Below are positions 10,577 through 20,616 of a stretch of DNA of 64,000 nucleotides, in pieces. Made by a program: the position numbers and the translations under genes. The notes under the pieces were generated by a model that was not told the DNA's origin, made no database searches, and was given only the letters and a program-made list of their open reading frames with translations. The DNA is from Phytophthora sp. 'mugwort' (Eukaryota > Oomycota > Peronosporomycetes > Peronosporales > Peronosporaceae): positions 310,001-374,000 of the forward strand of contig JAUCEF010000016.1 of assembly GCA_033558025.1 (NCBI GenBank), given 5' to 3'. Each line of letters begins with the position of its first letter. Position 1 is the stretch's first letter.

Positions 10577-11050
10577 GTCATGGAATAACCTTCGGTGTAA
10601 CCTCTTGCGAGTACTGTATCACACGGGTGGCTCCACATGGGCAGAAACTCTGCCTGGATGTGCTCATGTCTATTGGGCCAGGTAAAGCTTGTGGTCATCA
10701 ACAGCGGATTACGGCGCATGTACAGTGAAGCCCGTGACCTATCGTTTGTATGCGCCAAACTGTGGCGTGGCATGTACTGTACAATCGTAAGCGAGATGCC
10801 CGATCTTTTCCTATGGGTTGCATGTACTGTATAGAATATGTACCGTCACGACTTTGAAATTGTACCGTAGATTCACACAGTGCGCCTACCGATGCAATGT
10901 TGTGTCTAAGGTGTTGTACATTCTCCACTATGTATTGATGAGGAAGTGATAACGACTACGGCGATGACCTGCTCCGGTAGCCACAACTTGCCGACATAGA
11001 GTGTGCGGCTGTCCAATTCGGACTCCACGCAGGACAGACCTCTTGCATGA

Positions 11051-11075
11051 ATGACGTACCGCTGCGGTACGTCAT
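11051..11075. promoter_or_regulatory. Perfect palindrome, 12-bp arms with 1-nt spacer
   Basis: The arm ATGACGTACCGC is followed by one T and then its exact reverse complement. Each arm contains TGACGT, the core of bZIP/CREB-type sites. It is about 550 bp upstream of the PDR copy 1 start. It could be a transcription factor site, a hairpin, or the tip of a decayed element. Function is inferred. Confidence 0.45.
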
Positions 11076-11443
11076 CTGCTGCTTTTGCTTTGTATTACAC
11101 ATTGTATGCACCAATCAATCGCTAACTATGTTTGGCCGAGAAAGCTCTTGATGGGGCTACCGAGTCCTACCCTACCAGCCTATTTTAGTACTAGTTCCGC
11201 TTGGATACGACGTCAGAGCTACCGAAGCGGCCCAGGCTGGGCCCCAGCACCACCCCGTAACAGTTTGGCATCAACACATCGGCGACATGCAGGAAGCTCG
11301 ACGACTACCGAAGCAGCGACACAGTGGAGTTACGAAAATCCAGCAGCCCATGATATAATTCCCTCATTTGTGCCACGAACAGTACTTAAGTATGTAATTT
11401 CGGACTTAATGGAGTGGCACACATGTAGTGAATGAATTGTGAG

Positions 11444-11630
11444 TACTGTACAACTAGAGCGTGAGAACGAGATGCCTGATATATCCAAATTTAAGAAGGT
11501 ATTTGACTATTGAAGGAGAAAACTAACAAGTATAAAGGCTTTTTGTAGTTACTGTGATATTTAGTATCAAAAAAAATTCAAAGGCATCGAGTTTCAACCG
11601 TCTCATTCTCACGTTCTAGTCTGTACTGTA
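11444..11630. mobile_element. MITE-like inverted-repeat element
   Basis: The left arm (11444-11472, starting TACTGTACAACTAGAGCGTG) and the right arm (11601-11630, reverse complement starting TACAGTACAGACTAGAACGT) match at about 26 of 30 positions. They enclose about 130 bp of AT-rich, non-coding DNA. A third single arm-like copy lies at 10775-10804. Size and structure fit a short non-autonomous DNA transposon. Target-site duplications were not clear. Confidence 0.5.
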
Positions 11631-12241
11631 ACACCGCCAACTTGGTGGCACGCTGGTGTATGTCGTTGCAGGGGCTATGTACCCGTGCAAGTTTCGCAGA
11701 GCGCGGCAGTAAACAAATGGCCTGACCACCTGCGCTATCCACAATTAGCATGAGATTATGGCAAGCCTCGACAGATTTTACTAAGGAAAGTAAACACAAC
11801 ATCACAGCGCAGAAAATCAATTGAGCCGCCTCTTGTATGCAAGAAGCTCGAGCTTTCCTGGAAGTCGCGCGTGAACGTCATGAGTCTGATTGAATACTGT
11901 CAGCGTCGCTGGATTCGCTAGAGCTTACTCTACCTGAGTTAAGACGGGATGACGCTGGCAAAAGCTCTCCGAATCCATCCGTCGCTACTGTGCATCACAG
12001 GAGAGTATCATAGTCATCACGGCTCAGCATTTGAGGGGCTACGAGATGTTCTCGTGCAGCCTTCCAGCACTTCCGTCCGCTTCGCTGCCTGGTTGCAAAG
12101 CTGGTACAGTACATGTATGTATTGTCACTCTTGTCGTTTCAGATGCGTTCCTCCAACTGCCATTATGCTACATGTCGAAGTTGACTTACCTCGGTCGGTC
12201 TCTGCTTACGCTGAGGCCACGCACTACAGATCAGTAGACAA

Positions 12242-12270
12242 CCCCCCCTTTTTTTTTGGGGGGGGGGGGG
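12242..12270. repeat. Homopolymer block C7-T9-G13
   Basis: Three adjacent homopolymer runs in the 3' flank of PDR copy 2. The length of such runs is often unreliable in assemblies. Confidence 0.8.
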
Positions 12271-12348
12271 AAAGACTACAATATGAAGAAAAAGGTGACC
12301 CCAGGACATGTATTTATCGCGACATGCACCGTCCATTCGCTCGCTGAC

Positions 12349-15300
12349 TTAGCGCTTGAGGTGGTTAATGTAACGCAGCGAGACTAACGCCAAAGCACGG
12401 AAGGCCACAATGAGCACAATCATGATCAACGCGTTCCGCCAGATATCGCTATGTTTCATGTCAAACGTCTCCTCGACGTATTCCTTCAGCGTCGTATCGC
12501 CGACTGTGGGCGGAGCATTCTGCAGCTTGTGACAACTGATTCCATCCGTGCTGCCTTCAGAGCAGTCGGCAAAGACCAACGACACCAGCATCGAGATAGT
12601 ATACGTCGGTGGGGAGATCCAGTGGACCCACATGTAACCTGTCGGGATGCTACCTGTGGGCGGGTTGAAGCCGGCGAAGAGCATGAAAATGCCACTAAAG
12701 AGAGCTCCCAGGGTCGAGGCCACAGCGACACTCGGCAAGGCAAAGACCATGAGCTGACCGAAGTACACGAACAACAGCGCGTTCATCGCGACCACGAGCC
12801 AATAGTAAAAGAACGTGATGTAGCCGGTAAAGCCGACACTTGGGTAGAAGATAATCGTGAACAATAGACTCGAGAAGAAGATGTACGGGATCTCCACTAA
12901 TGTGCCAGCAATAAAGTACCAGAGAGCGTTATATGTCTCCGATGCACGTTCACGGTAGAAGGCCGTGCGTTCGTCAGCAGCGACCGGCATGACACTGTTA
13001 AAGCTGATAAGTCCCAGGAAAATAGTACTCACGAAGATCAGACCGACGCCTGAGTTAGCACCGGCGTACGTCGAGTAGTCAGTTCCTTGGTAGATGACAC
13101 CGAAGACACAACCCAGCAATACACTAATGAACAAGCGTGTGAGGTTGTACGTTGGTGTACGCCAGTACATGCGGAAGAAACGGAGACACAGCAGCTGGAA
13201 CTGCACACGCGGATTGGATGCGCGCTTGGTCTCGAACTTGAGCTCCGGCAGGTCTGACGACGGGTGCAGTACGCCATCCTGGTCCAAATCTTCCTCCATT
13301 AGCACCTTTTGATCGCTAACCAAGAAGCGCTCGGCGTAGTCCAATGGCTGAGTGTGAGCGGCACCGTCAGCATCAACGTGGCCACCAACACCAGCTCCAA
13401 TGCACTCAAGCATCCATGTAGCAGGATTGTAGCCAGGAGTGATAGGTTTCACGTCAGGGAAAGACTCAAAGTATTTGATCAGGTTCGTCGAGTCCTTGCC
13501 GAGCTCACCAAAGAACACCATGCGACCACCACGACGGAGAAGCAGCAGCGAGTCAAAGAGGTTGAACACTTCCGTGCTAGGCTGATGGATCGTACACACG
13601 ATAGTTCGACCAGAGTCAGCGATCTTGCGAACGCCGTTCATAATGAGCTTGGCAGAGCGAGCATCCAAACCACTCGTCGGTTCGTCCATGAAAATGATGC
13701 TGGGCTGGGCTGCCAGCTCCACGCCAATCGTCACGCGCTTCATCTGCTCTGTGGACGACCCGCGGATGATCTTGTCAGCGATAGGTCCGAGCTCCAACAG
13801 TTCAATGCATTCATCGACTGACTCCATCTTCTGAGCAGTAGAAACACTGGCGTCCTGACGCAGCATAGCCGAGAAGACGAGCGCTTCACGCACAGTAGCC
13901 GAGTCCGAGTGGATGTCCATCTGCTCGCAATAGCCTGTGCATCGACGGATAGCCAAGTCGTTGGCTGGATGTCCATTGAGTAGAATTTTACCCTGAATTT
14001 TGCCTCCTGTCTTGCGTCCAGCGATGACGTCCATGAGTGTGGTCTTACCAGCACCGGATGATCCCATAAGTGCCGTCATTGTTCCAGGAAGAGCAAAGCC
14101 GGAAACACCCTTGAGCAAGTCAATATCCTCGTCTTTCTTCCCACCGGGCATAGGAACGGAATACCAGAGGTTTTCAAATGCCAATGTAATGGGGAGCGAG
14201 ATACCGCGGCCAGTTGGCTCAATAGGAACACTAATAGTGGGGATACCGCCCATGATATCGTCGACGTCTTGGATTTCAATCACTTTTTCATGATCCTTCG
14301 CCTCCTTAGGCGTCGTTGGCATCTTCAAGTAACCTGTCAGATCCTCAGTAGCTTCCTCATCGACGACCACCGCGACATTCTCGGGGCTTTCAAAGCGCTT
14401 GTATTCCAACACGAGATATGACACGAACACGAACATAAAGTACCCAGCGAATAGAAAGATCCATCCGTACCAGATCCACATTGATCCGGTCGGTAGACTG
14501 AAGACACCAAGACTGTACTCTCCAATAGTCTCGCTGTATGTAGCACAATAGTCGATTCCTTCGTACACACACACGTCAAACTTCGGAGCCAAGTACTGAT
14601 TGATACTTAATGCACGGATGCACCAGGCCAGAGGGTCCATCCAGAAGACCCAAATCAAGTAGTCCGGGATATTGCCCTTCGTGATCAAGAACCCTCCGAA
14701 GAGCATGAAGAAGAGCACCGACACCATCATCACAGGCTGCGCGACCGTCAAGTTGGGCGACACGGACGAGAGGAAGAAAAAGTAGCTGGTGAACCACATT
14801 TGACACAGGAAGAGCGTGACGAGGAACACAATAAAGCGGTCGGCAAGAGCGACATAGCCACCCATCCAATACGTGATCGCTCCAAACACGATCGTCTCTA
14901 CAAGAGCCATCGGTATTTGAGCAAGGGACATGGCCAACACGTACGCACTCGATCGGAAGAAGTTGGCGCCGCGTTGCTTGTAAAAGACTGAGCGAGCTTC
15001 AATGAACGTCGGCACTTGTGACGCCTGACTTAGCGAAAGGAACATCGCACATGAGAACAGCAGCCCCAGGATCAGTTGACTATTGGAGTCATCCATCTGC
15101 CAGAATGTCGAGCCGTAGAGCAGCCCCATGACGATATTCATCACTGCTCGACCCATGAGATAAGTCGTGTCTCGGGATGTCAGCATCATTTGGCGACGCA
15201 GCACAATGGCCAAGTCCTGTATGAAGGAAAGACGGAACGGTTTGACATCCGGGACGAGAAGCGCTTCCTTGACAGGAGAATCGAGGCGCTTTAAGGTCTT

Positions 15301-16710
15301 CTGGAAAATAGGCGACGCACAGAAGCGAGCAGCGAAGTCGACGGACAGATACGGCACGTTGGTTCCTATGACATACGCGCCCTGTTTGTTGGTACCGAGA
15401 TCCAACAGGAAGTCGGCCACGTCCTTGCGAGGCGGGCAATGGAACCCCATTTGCTCAAAGTAAGGCACGGCGTCTTGGCGCTGACCATGGAACATGACAC
15501 TGCCCTCATTCATGAGAAGAACATCGTCAAATAGTTCAAACACTTCGGGCGACGGCTGCAGCAGAGAGATCACGACGGTGGCGTTAAAGTTACGTGCGGC
15601 ACTCTTAAGCGACTTGCAAATGTCGAATGTGGCGGCACTGTCAAGACCCGTGCTGATCTCATCGAGAAGCTGAAGACGTTTTCTGCCAACGAGCATTTCC
15701 CCCGTCGTCACACGCTTCCGTTCACCACCAGAAACTCCTCGCAACATGGCGTTCCCCACGACCGTGTCCTTACAGTTGTCGAGTCCAAGCTTCTTCACCA
15801 TAAGGTCCGGTGCGAACTGGTGGTGCGCCGTCACGACCTTAAGTGCGTGTTCATGCTGCTCTGGCGTGCAGTTCTTCAGCGCTTCCACAGCCCAAGGCTC
15901 GAGGTCTTTACCAGAGCAGCATTGATGAGCGAATTCAAACGTCTCCTGGACCGTCATTCGAGGATAATGCTCATCGATCTGGTTCACGTACGCCACATCG
16001 CGTGGGAGCATATCGAGTATCGATGACCGGTCCTTGCCATTGTATGCAATCTCACCCTTTAGCGTTATGTTCTTGTCCATGTGGAACCGGTTCGCCAAGA
16101 CCTTCATAAGCGAGGATTTACCCGATCCAGGCTGACCCAGCACAAGCGTGATACGACCGGGCTTGAAGGCTCCCGTGACGCCCCGCAGAATCTTCTTCTC
16201 GACCGTGAACTGCTTGGAGCCAAAGATGCTGCCCACACCTTGTTGCATCTGAGTCCACAGCGTCGGTACTTCGAGACTGCCGCTCTTAATCTGTGGTACT
16301 TCAGCAGACAGTTCGAGGTCACGGAAACGCACTTCTAGCCCGGGAATGGGGTGGCCCAAGGCGTTCTCAATCACTGACGATAACGTGGCGTTCATGGTGA
16401 AAACATCGTCGGCCATCAACGCGTCAGCACTCGTGAGGTCGTCTTTTGTCAATTCACGTGGCTCTGGGAACATACTATTGGTGCGGGGTAGCACGTCGTG
16501 GTCACCGAACGAACTGTTGGAGCTTAAACGACGAGAACTGAAGCGAGGCAGGCGATACGTCGACATTTTGGGCACCAACAGCTTTTCCGGGACAACATCA
16601 CCCACACTTTGGTTGTCGGTGGCATCGTCAACGTCACTATTGGGTTTGAGATTTGTGTTTACTGCTGACTCGACTGGTAGTACATGTGGCTGATCATCGT
16701 GCTCCTCCAT
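12349..16710 (-). CDS. PDR-type ABC transporter (ABCG full-size), copy 2
   Basis: A 1453-residue tandem paralogue of the transporter at 6189-10502, with the same NBD1-TMD1-NBD2-TMD2 order. NBD1 keeps Walker A GQPGSGKS, signature VSGGERKR and Walker B LQLLDEISTGLDSA. NBD2 keeps GSSGAGKTT at about residue 882, the degenerate STEQMKR signature, IIFMDEPTSGLD and the His of TIHQPSTE. Compared with copy 1 it has a longer N-terminus (MEEHDDQPHVLPVESAVNTN...) and differs most in the N-terminus, the loop after NBD2 (about residues 1110-1130) and the extracellular part of TMD2. NBD2 is nearly identical because of a shared conversion tract. Both ends match copy 1 (C-terminus INHLKR), so it is full length. 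An initiator motif lies about 30 bp upstream. The likely role is plasma-membrane efflux of hydrophobic compounds; substrates may differ from copy 1 because the TM regions have diverged. Confidence 0.95.
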   Translation of the reverse strand: MEEHDDQPHVLPVESAVNTNLKPNSDVDDATDNQSVGDVVPEKLLVPKMSTYRLPRFSSRRLSSNSSFGDHDVLPRTNSMFPEPRELTKDDLTSADALMADDVFTMNATLSSVIENALGHPIPGLEVRFRDLELSAEVPQIKSGSLEVPTLWTQMQQGVGSIFGSKQFTVEKKILRGVTGAFKPGRITLVLGQPGSGKSSLMKVLANRFHMDKNITLKGEIAYNGKDRSSILDMLPRDVAYVNQIDEHYPRMTVQETFEFAHQCCSGKDLEPWAVEALKNCTPEQHEHALKVVTAHHQFAPDLMVKKLGLDNCKDTVVGNAMLRGVSGGERKRVTTGEMLVGRKRLQLLDEISTGLDSAATFDICKSLKSAARNFNATVVISLLQPSPEVFELFDDVLLMNEGSVMFHGQRQDAVPYFEQMGFHCPPRKDVADFLLDLGTNKQGAYVIGTNVPYLSVDFAARFCASPIFQKTLKRLDSPVKEALLVPDVKPFRLSFIQDLAIVLRRQMMLTSRDTTYLMGRAVMNIVMGLLYGSTFWQMDDSNSQLILGLLFSCAMFLSLSQASQVPTFIEARSVFYKQRGANFFRSSAYVLAMSLAQIPMALVETIVFGAITYWMGGYVALADRFIVFLVTLFLCQMWFTSYFFFLSSVSPNLTVAQPVMMVSVLFFMLFGGFLITKGNIPDYLIWVFWMDPLAWCIRALSINQYLAPKFDVCVYEGIDYCATYSETIGEYSLGVFSLPTGSMWIWYGWIFLFAGYFMFVFVSYLVLEYKRFESPENVAVVVDEEATEDLTGYLKMPTTPKEAKDHEKVIEIQDVDDIMGGIPTISVPIEPTGRGISLPITLAFENLWYSVPMPGGKKDEDIDLLKGVSGFALPGTMTALMGSSGAGKTTLMDVIAGRKTGGKIQGKILLNGHPANDLAIRRCTGYCEQMDIHSDSATVREALVFSAMLRQDASVSTAQKMESVDECIELLELGPIADKIIRGSSTEQMKRVTIGVELAAQPSIIFMDEPTSGLDARSAKLIMNGVRKIADSGRTIVCTIHQPSTEVFNLFDSLLLLRRGGRMVFFGELGKDSTNLIKYFESFPDVKPITPGYNPATWMLECIGAGVGGHVDADGAAHTQPLDYAERFLVSDQKVLMEEDLDQDGVLHPSSDLPELKFETKRASNPRVQFQLLCLRFFRMYWRTPTYNLTRLFISVLLGCVFGVIYQGTDYSTYAGANSGVGLIFVSTIFLGLISFNSVMPVAADERTAFYRERASETYNALWYFIAGTLVEIPYIFFSSLLFTIIFYPSVGFTGYITFFYYWLVVAMNALLFVYFGQLMVFALPSVAVASTLGALFSGIFMLFAGFNPPTGSIPTGYMWVHWISPPTYTISMLVSLVFADCSEGSTDGISCHKLQNAPPTVGDTTLKEYVEETFDMKHSDIWRNALIMIVLIVAFRALALVSLRYINHLKR
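13455..13929. repeat. Tract identical to PDR copy 1 (gene conversion tract, copy 2)
   Basis: Counterpart of 7286-7760, at a constant offset of 6169 bp with no indels seen. Identity ends sharply on both sides. Confidence 0.85.
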
Positions 16711-16737
16711 GTTGCTAGTTGCGGTAGAGTCCGAGGC

Positions 16738-16753
16738 GAATTGGCAAGTGAGA
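16738..16753 (-). promoter_or_regulatory. Oomycete initiator-like motif of PDR copy 2
   Basis: Reads TCTCACTTGCCAATTC on the minus strand. This matches the pattern TCATTYBNCAWTTT except for C at the fourth position and at the end. It is about 28-43 bp before the ATG at 16710. Confidence 0.6.
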
Positions 16754-17183
16754 AACGACGGGTTCTTCGCCCTCTCACCTCTTGTGCGTCAAGACCTCGG
16801 AAGATTTGACGGTACTGCAGCTTCATTCAAGTGCAGAAGCGGTGCTCGTCGAGCATACAGCGCTACAGTATTGGCACCAAAGACACTCGCTCTGCTTATC
16901 TTTGCGGATTGCTGGACATGTTGAGAAGCACTGAACTTTGACTGCAGTACTGTAAGCGGTACCGGCGCGACATAATGAGACTTGTTGACGGGCCTCCAGT
17001 ACGCACTACGACGCAGACAGCGCATTGTATCAGTGGAGTCAGGCGCAGAGGGAACCAAGATGTTATGCAGACCAGCATTGTACCGGTATCCTCGAATCGG
17101 GAGATTTGTAAAAGCTTCTCATTTTCTCAGGAATGCACCGAAAAAAACGTTCATTCAGCGTTTGTCGTAGTGGTGACGCTCCT

Positions 17184-17370
17184 CTAGATATTGCCATGCT
17201 TCGTGTCAAAGTCGTTCTCCATCGAGGCCGACCGACGACGGGGCGTCTTGCAGTACTTAATAGCTGATGCTGTTAATATCTCCATTACAAAGATGGCCGG
17301 AGATGGCGGTGAGGGACGGCGAGATCCAGTGGATACACCCGGTCGGGATGTCTCCCGTGGGCCTGAAAGA
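17184..17370 (-). pseudogene. C-terminal relic of another PDR transporter
   Basis: The minus strand encodes pieces that line up in order with the PDR C-terminal region: FRPTGDIPTGCIHWISPS (intact gene: FNPPTGSIPTGYMWVHWISP), then LQDAPSSVG (LQDAPPTIG), then FDTKHGNI (FDMKHDDI). They are broken by stops and frame changes. It lies just upstream of PDR copy 2, so the cluster once had at least one more member on this side. Confidence 0.8.
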
Positions 17371-17873
17371 CACACCGAGTGTTGAAGAGCCGACTGGAGA
17401 GTAAGGTACCACAGCATTGTACATTTTTTTCTCTTAGAGGTCCTCTCTCTATACCGGTAAGGTACCGACTGATACTTAGTATACGGTATCATAATAAGTA
17501 TACCGGGAAAAGCACACGGAATGAAATAACTCTCAGACGCCGTGGTAACCTACAACCCAGACGGGATGGAGTCATGGGCACTGAAATTAAAACTTTAACA
17601 TATTGTTTCGGCTTCATTTGACTAGCCGATCAGGACCTGATGCACGCATTATTAACGTTTCAAAAATGTAAAATAAAATGTGACAGAGGCTATGCATAAC
17701 GTCTCGGCAAGAGAAAGGCGTATCGGGTGCAAAAATCCCCATGGCAATCATACCGTCTTGACACAGTCTGTAAATCCCGATGACCGTCTGAGACTGTAAT
17801 TAGATAGGTAGTAGCAGCCGGGGACGCAGAACACCCATTAAACAGGAGTGTTTGTCGCTTTCGATTGAAATGT

Positions 17874-18410
17874 TTACATATGTCTTTCAGCAGACTGGTG
17901 CTGGCGCAAGACAGCGAAGCACGAACACAAAGATGCTGCTACGGCATTTGACAATGTTGCTGCTCGAAAGAATAAATCAAATTGCATTTGAGTCAAATGC
18001 ATTTGTTCGGCGAGCGCGTAGCACAGGTATTTATACCTAAAAAGTTGCAATAGCTTTACCTCGTCTGCACCGACGTCAATATCAATCACCCCCAAACCGC
18101 TATTCAGAGCTTCAAAAAGTATGAGGGTAAACACCCCGCAATTGTAGTTGCCAAGTTGGGTCATCATCGGGAAATTGGTACATGTGTAGCCTTCTTCGCG
18201 TGTCAGTAGCAGCGGATATAACTCCTTCTTAGCGATAGCTTGAAGTCGTCCTACTCGGTCCTTTGCTTGCAAACACGGTACCAGTGCCGTTCTTCTCATT
18301 CGCTACACTCCCACATCAGTGGTCTCCGTCCACGTTCACGGGTACTATCAGAAGGGGGACGTGCTCACTTCACAAAAACTGAAATGCATCTTGAGCGGGA
18401 AGGCGCTCCG
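17874..18410 (-). pseudogene. Ulp1-like cysteine protease (C48) relic
   Basis: At about 18320-18370 the minus strand reads VPLLIVPVNVDGDH then a stop codon where the family has Trp, then CG; this is the catalytic-His block. The frame at 17874-18299 then has QLGNYNCGVFTLILFEALNS, with the oxyanion Gln and nucleophile Cys block, and a C-terminal FRYKYLCYALAEQ. Ulp1 proteases cut SUMO from proteins, but in plant and oomycete genomes such domains are often carried by Mutator-like or other large transposons, so this is probably transposon cargo. The frame is broken by a stop and a shift. No transposase of that kind was recognised beside it. Confidence 0.65.
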
Positions 18411-19078
18411 GCAGATGAAGAGGTAAGGTTAGTACGTTGGCAGGAATTTCGACTGCCTTACATGTGCGTATGTGGGGTTGTACATTCGAAGTGTTGCCCG
18501 GTCCGGACACATTTTCTTAATCTGTTGCTTTCGGCAGAATGTTGCCAGGAAAAATTCACGATGAACTGCAGAATTGTTTTTTCTTTTGCTCGCAGCGGCG
18601 AAGAGTCTGCACAGTACTAATCACGCCCTCCCCTTCGACTCGCCAATTTTCATTGATTTTGAACACTTCTCGACTGACTTCATGGTTATGGCGTGGCACT
18701 TGGTGGATAACGCACATATCCCCATTATCACCATCTCCTTTAACACACAAATTCATCTACAAAGCAAAGTATATAATGTGAGACGATGAAGCAGCAAAGA
18801 CAAATGAGCCGCATATACACACCTGCGCTGGAGAGTCGATTCGACGCGAGAAGTGGTGAGGACGTTGTTCGGCTTGTTGTTGCGACACCGAACTGACCGG
18901 ATCGCCTCCATGCGTAGATTGTGCGTTTATTCATCATATTGTAGAACCGGAAGTGGTCTGGGGTGAATGGAAACCTACGGCCGTTCTTAGCGATCCGTTT
19001 GTTTCGAGTGCGAACTAGCATGGATGCTCTGTTTAAAATAATCTGTATACAACGCAACATATTGGACTAGATGCCATG

Positions 19079-19127
19079 CAGTCTAGGACTGTAGATCGGT
19101 GGTAGACGGAGATACAGTCTTAGACTG
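19079..19127. repeat. Imperfect hairpin, 15-bp arms (14/15)
   Basis: CAGTCTAGGACTGTA at 19079-19093 pairs with TACAGTCTTAGACTG at 19113-19127, with a 19-nt loop. Possibly the fold-back end of a decayed element. Confidence 0.5.
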
Positions 19128-20594
19128 TGAGCCAGTTCCAAAATACAAACAAGTACAAACATGGAACGTGCGCTTGCTGTATAGAGAGGTACGCGTCAAA
19201 CTCCTCAAACGACGGGAATTATAGCACGTTCAACTTGGGGATTGCCACTAGATCGTCCCCGGACATATCTTTTAGTGTCGCGCGAGTTCTATCGTCGTAC
19301 TCCAATCCACCAATTTTGTTATCCGGTAGATCGTTAGCATCTCAACGGAACTATTGGTGGACTCGATTGTGTTAGAGTAGCTGTCACTTCTCTCCGGTTC
19401 AGAGCCCTCGCCAGAGGATTCAGGCCCGTTCACACGCCCTTGGGCTTGACGAAGTCGATGGGATGATGTTAGCTGCAGTCGCTTGGTCTTTTTGGCGGAA
19501 GGGTAGCGCTTGTGTTTCTTGCTTCGACGTTTGCTCCCTGATGGCCGGCTGCTTCGAAAATAAACTGGTGCATTCCTCCACGACGTCCCCTGCACGGCAT
19601 GCGCCGAACACCGTAGGCGACGAGGGCTCCAGAACACCCTGAAACCTCCCTTTTCAGAATTCCCTCTCTTTCGGATTTCCCTCTTCGAGTGGCGGACGCT
19701 CGCCAGTCCGAAGTGATGATCGTATGCCAAGCCCATCCGCACCCATTCAATACGGAATTCCTGAGACACCGGTTCTGAACAAATAATCCCAATGTGTGAA
19801 ATATTTACTTGTCCATGACAACACATAACCTAGGTGACCAGTAATGGAAGGGAATCTTAGGTAGCAAGACGTATCGATACACCGTCTGATGTGTACAACT
19901 GATCTGACTTCGCTCTCACAACGAAGAGCTCCGGAAGTGCTTGTGCAAAGGCTTGCCAGTTCCAACTGGCTTTGTATCTCTTATGTTTTTTTCCGCGTTC
20001 TTAGGCTTCTCTCGGTTCCTATTGTTTCCGTGGATAGCTACGTGCTATCCTTCTATGGCCGACCCCTTGGGTGTATACCCACTTTGTTCGTCGACGCACT
20101 TGAGTACATCTCCACCCTGGACTTCCACAAACTCTGTCCGTATGCCATCGCGGCAGAACAAGGACATCCGATCACGAACACCACCGTACGCAACTCACGG
20201 ACACTAACAATTTGCTATGCGAGTTGCAACGTTGAAATTGTCACCAGTATCCTGAATTTTGAGGTTTGCGTCTTGCCACATTTTATAATTTTTTTAATTA
20301 CTTAGTGTTTTTGTAGTATGTCTTTAGAACATATCATTGAAAACACAAAACTATTGAATTTCGACTACCGACCATTTTAGCTTATAAATACCCCCCCCCC
20401 CTCATACCTAGTTGACTCAACTTATTTCGTTTGGTAATTATTCGGAAAACCTACCGCCCATGTTTTCTTGCCCATGTGTAGACCTGTTTTTGAAACATGT
20501 TTGGCCATGTTTGTAATTTATTATTTATCTTGCAGTTATATTTTGCAAAATCTTGGCGCCACTCATTTCCGCCACGCGTCGCTCAAGCGAGAAG

Positions 20595-20616
20595 CCCCCC
20601 CCCCCCCCCCCCCCCC
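20595..20616. repeat. Poly-C run (22 C)
   Basis: A single uninterrupted C run, the longest in the window, in non-coding DNA. Confidence 0.85.

Larger units (their letters stand above)
10577..12348. other. Intergenic region between the two PDR genes
   Basis: About 1.8 kb with no convincing gene. A frame at 11085-11435 (116 codons, +) shows no known motif. The region holds a 25-bp palindrome (11051-11075), an inverted-repeat element (11444-11630), several TACTGTA/TACAGTA motifs and a C7-T9-G13 homopolymer block (12242-12270). It includes the upstream control region of PDR copy 1 and the 3' flank of PDR copy 2. Confidence 0.6.

Noticed and set aside
13309..13821. 170-codon plus-strand frame, part of it identical to a frame at 7416-7652
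   Set aside because: The conserved identity comes from the NBD2 conversion tract on the minus strand, not from a gene on this strand.
19272..19826. 184-codon minus-strand frame as a gene
   Set aside because: Lys/Arg/Ser-rich low-complexity sequence without a motif, in a decayed repeat region; no initiator seen.
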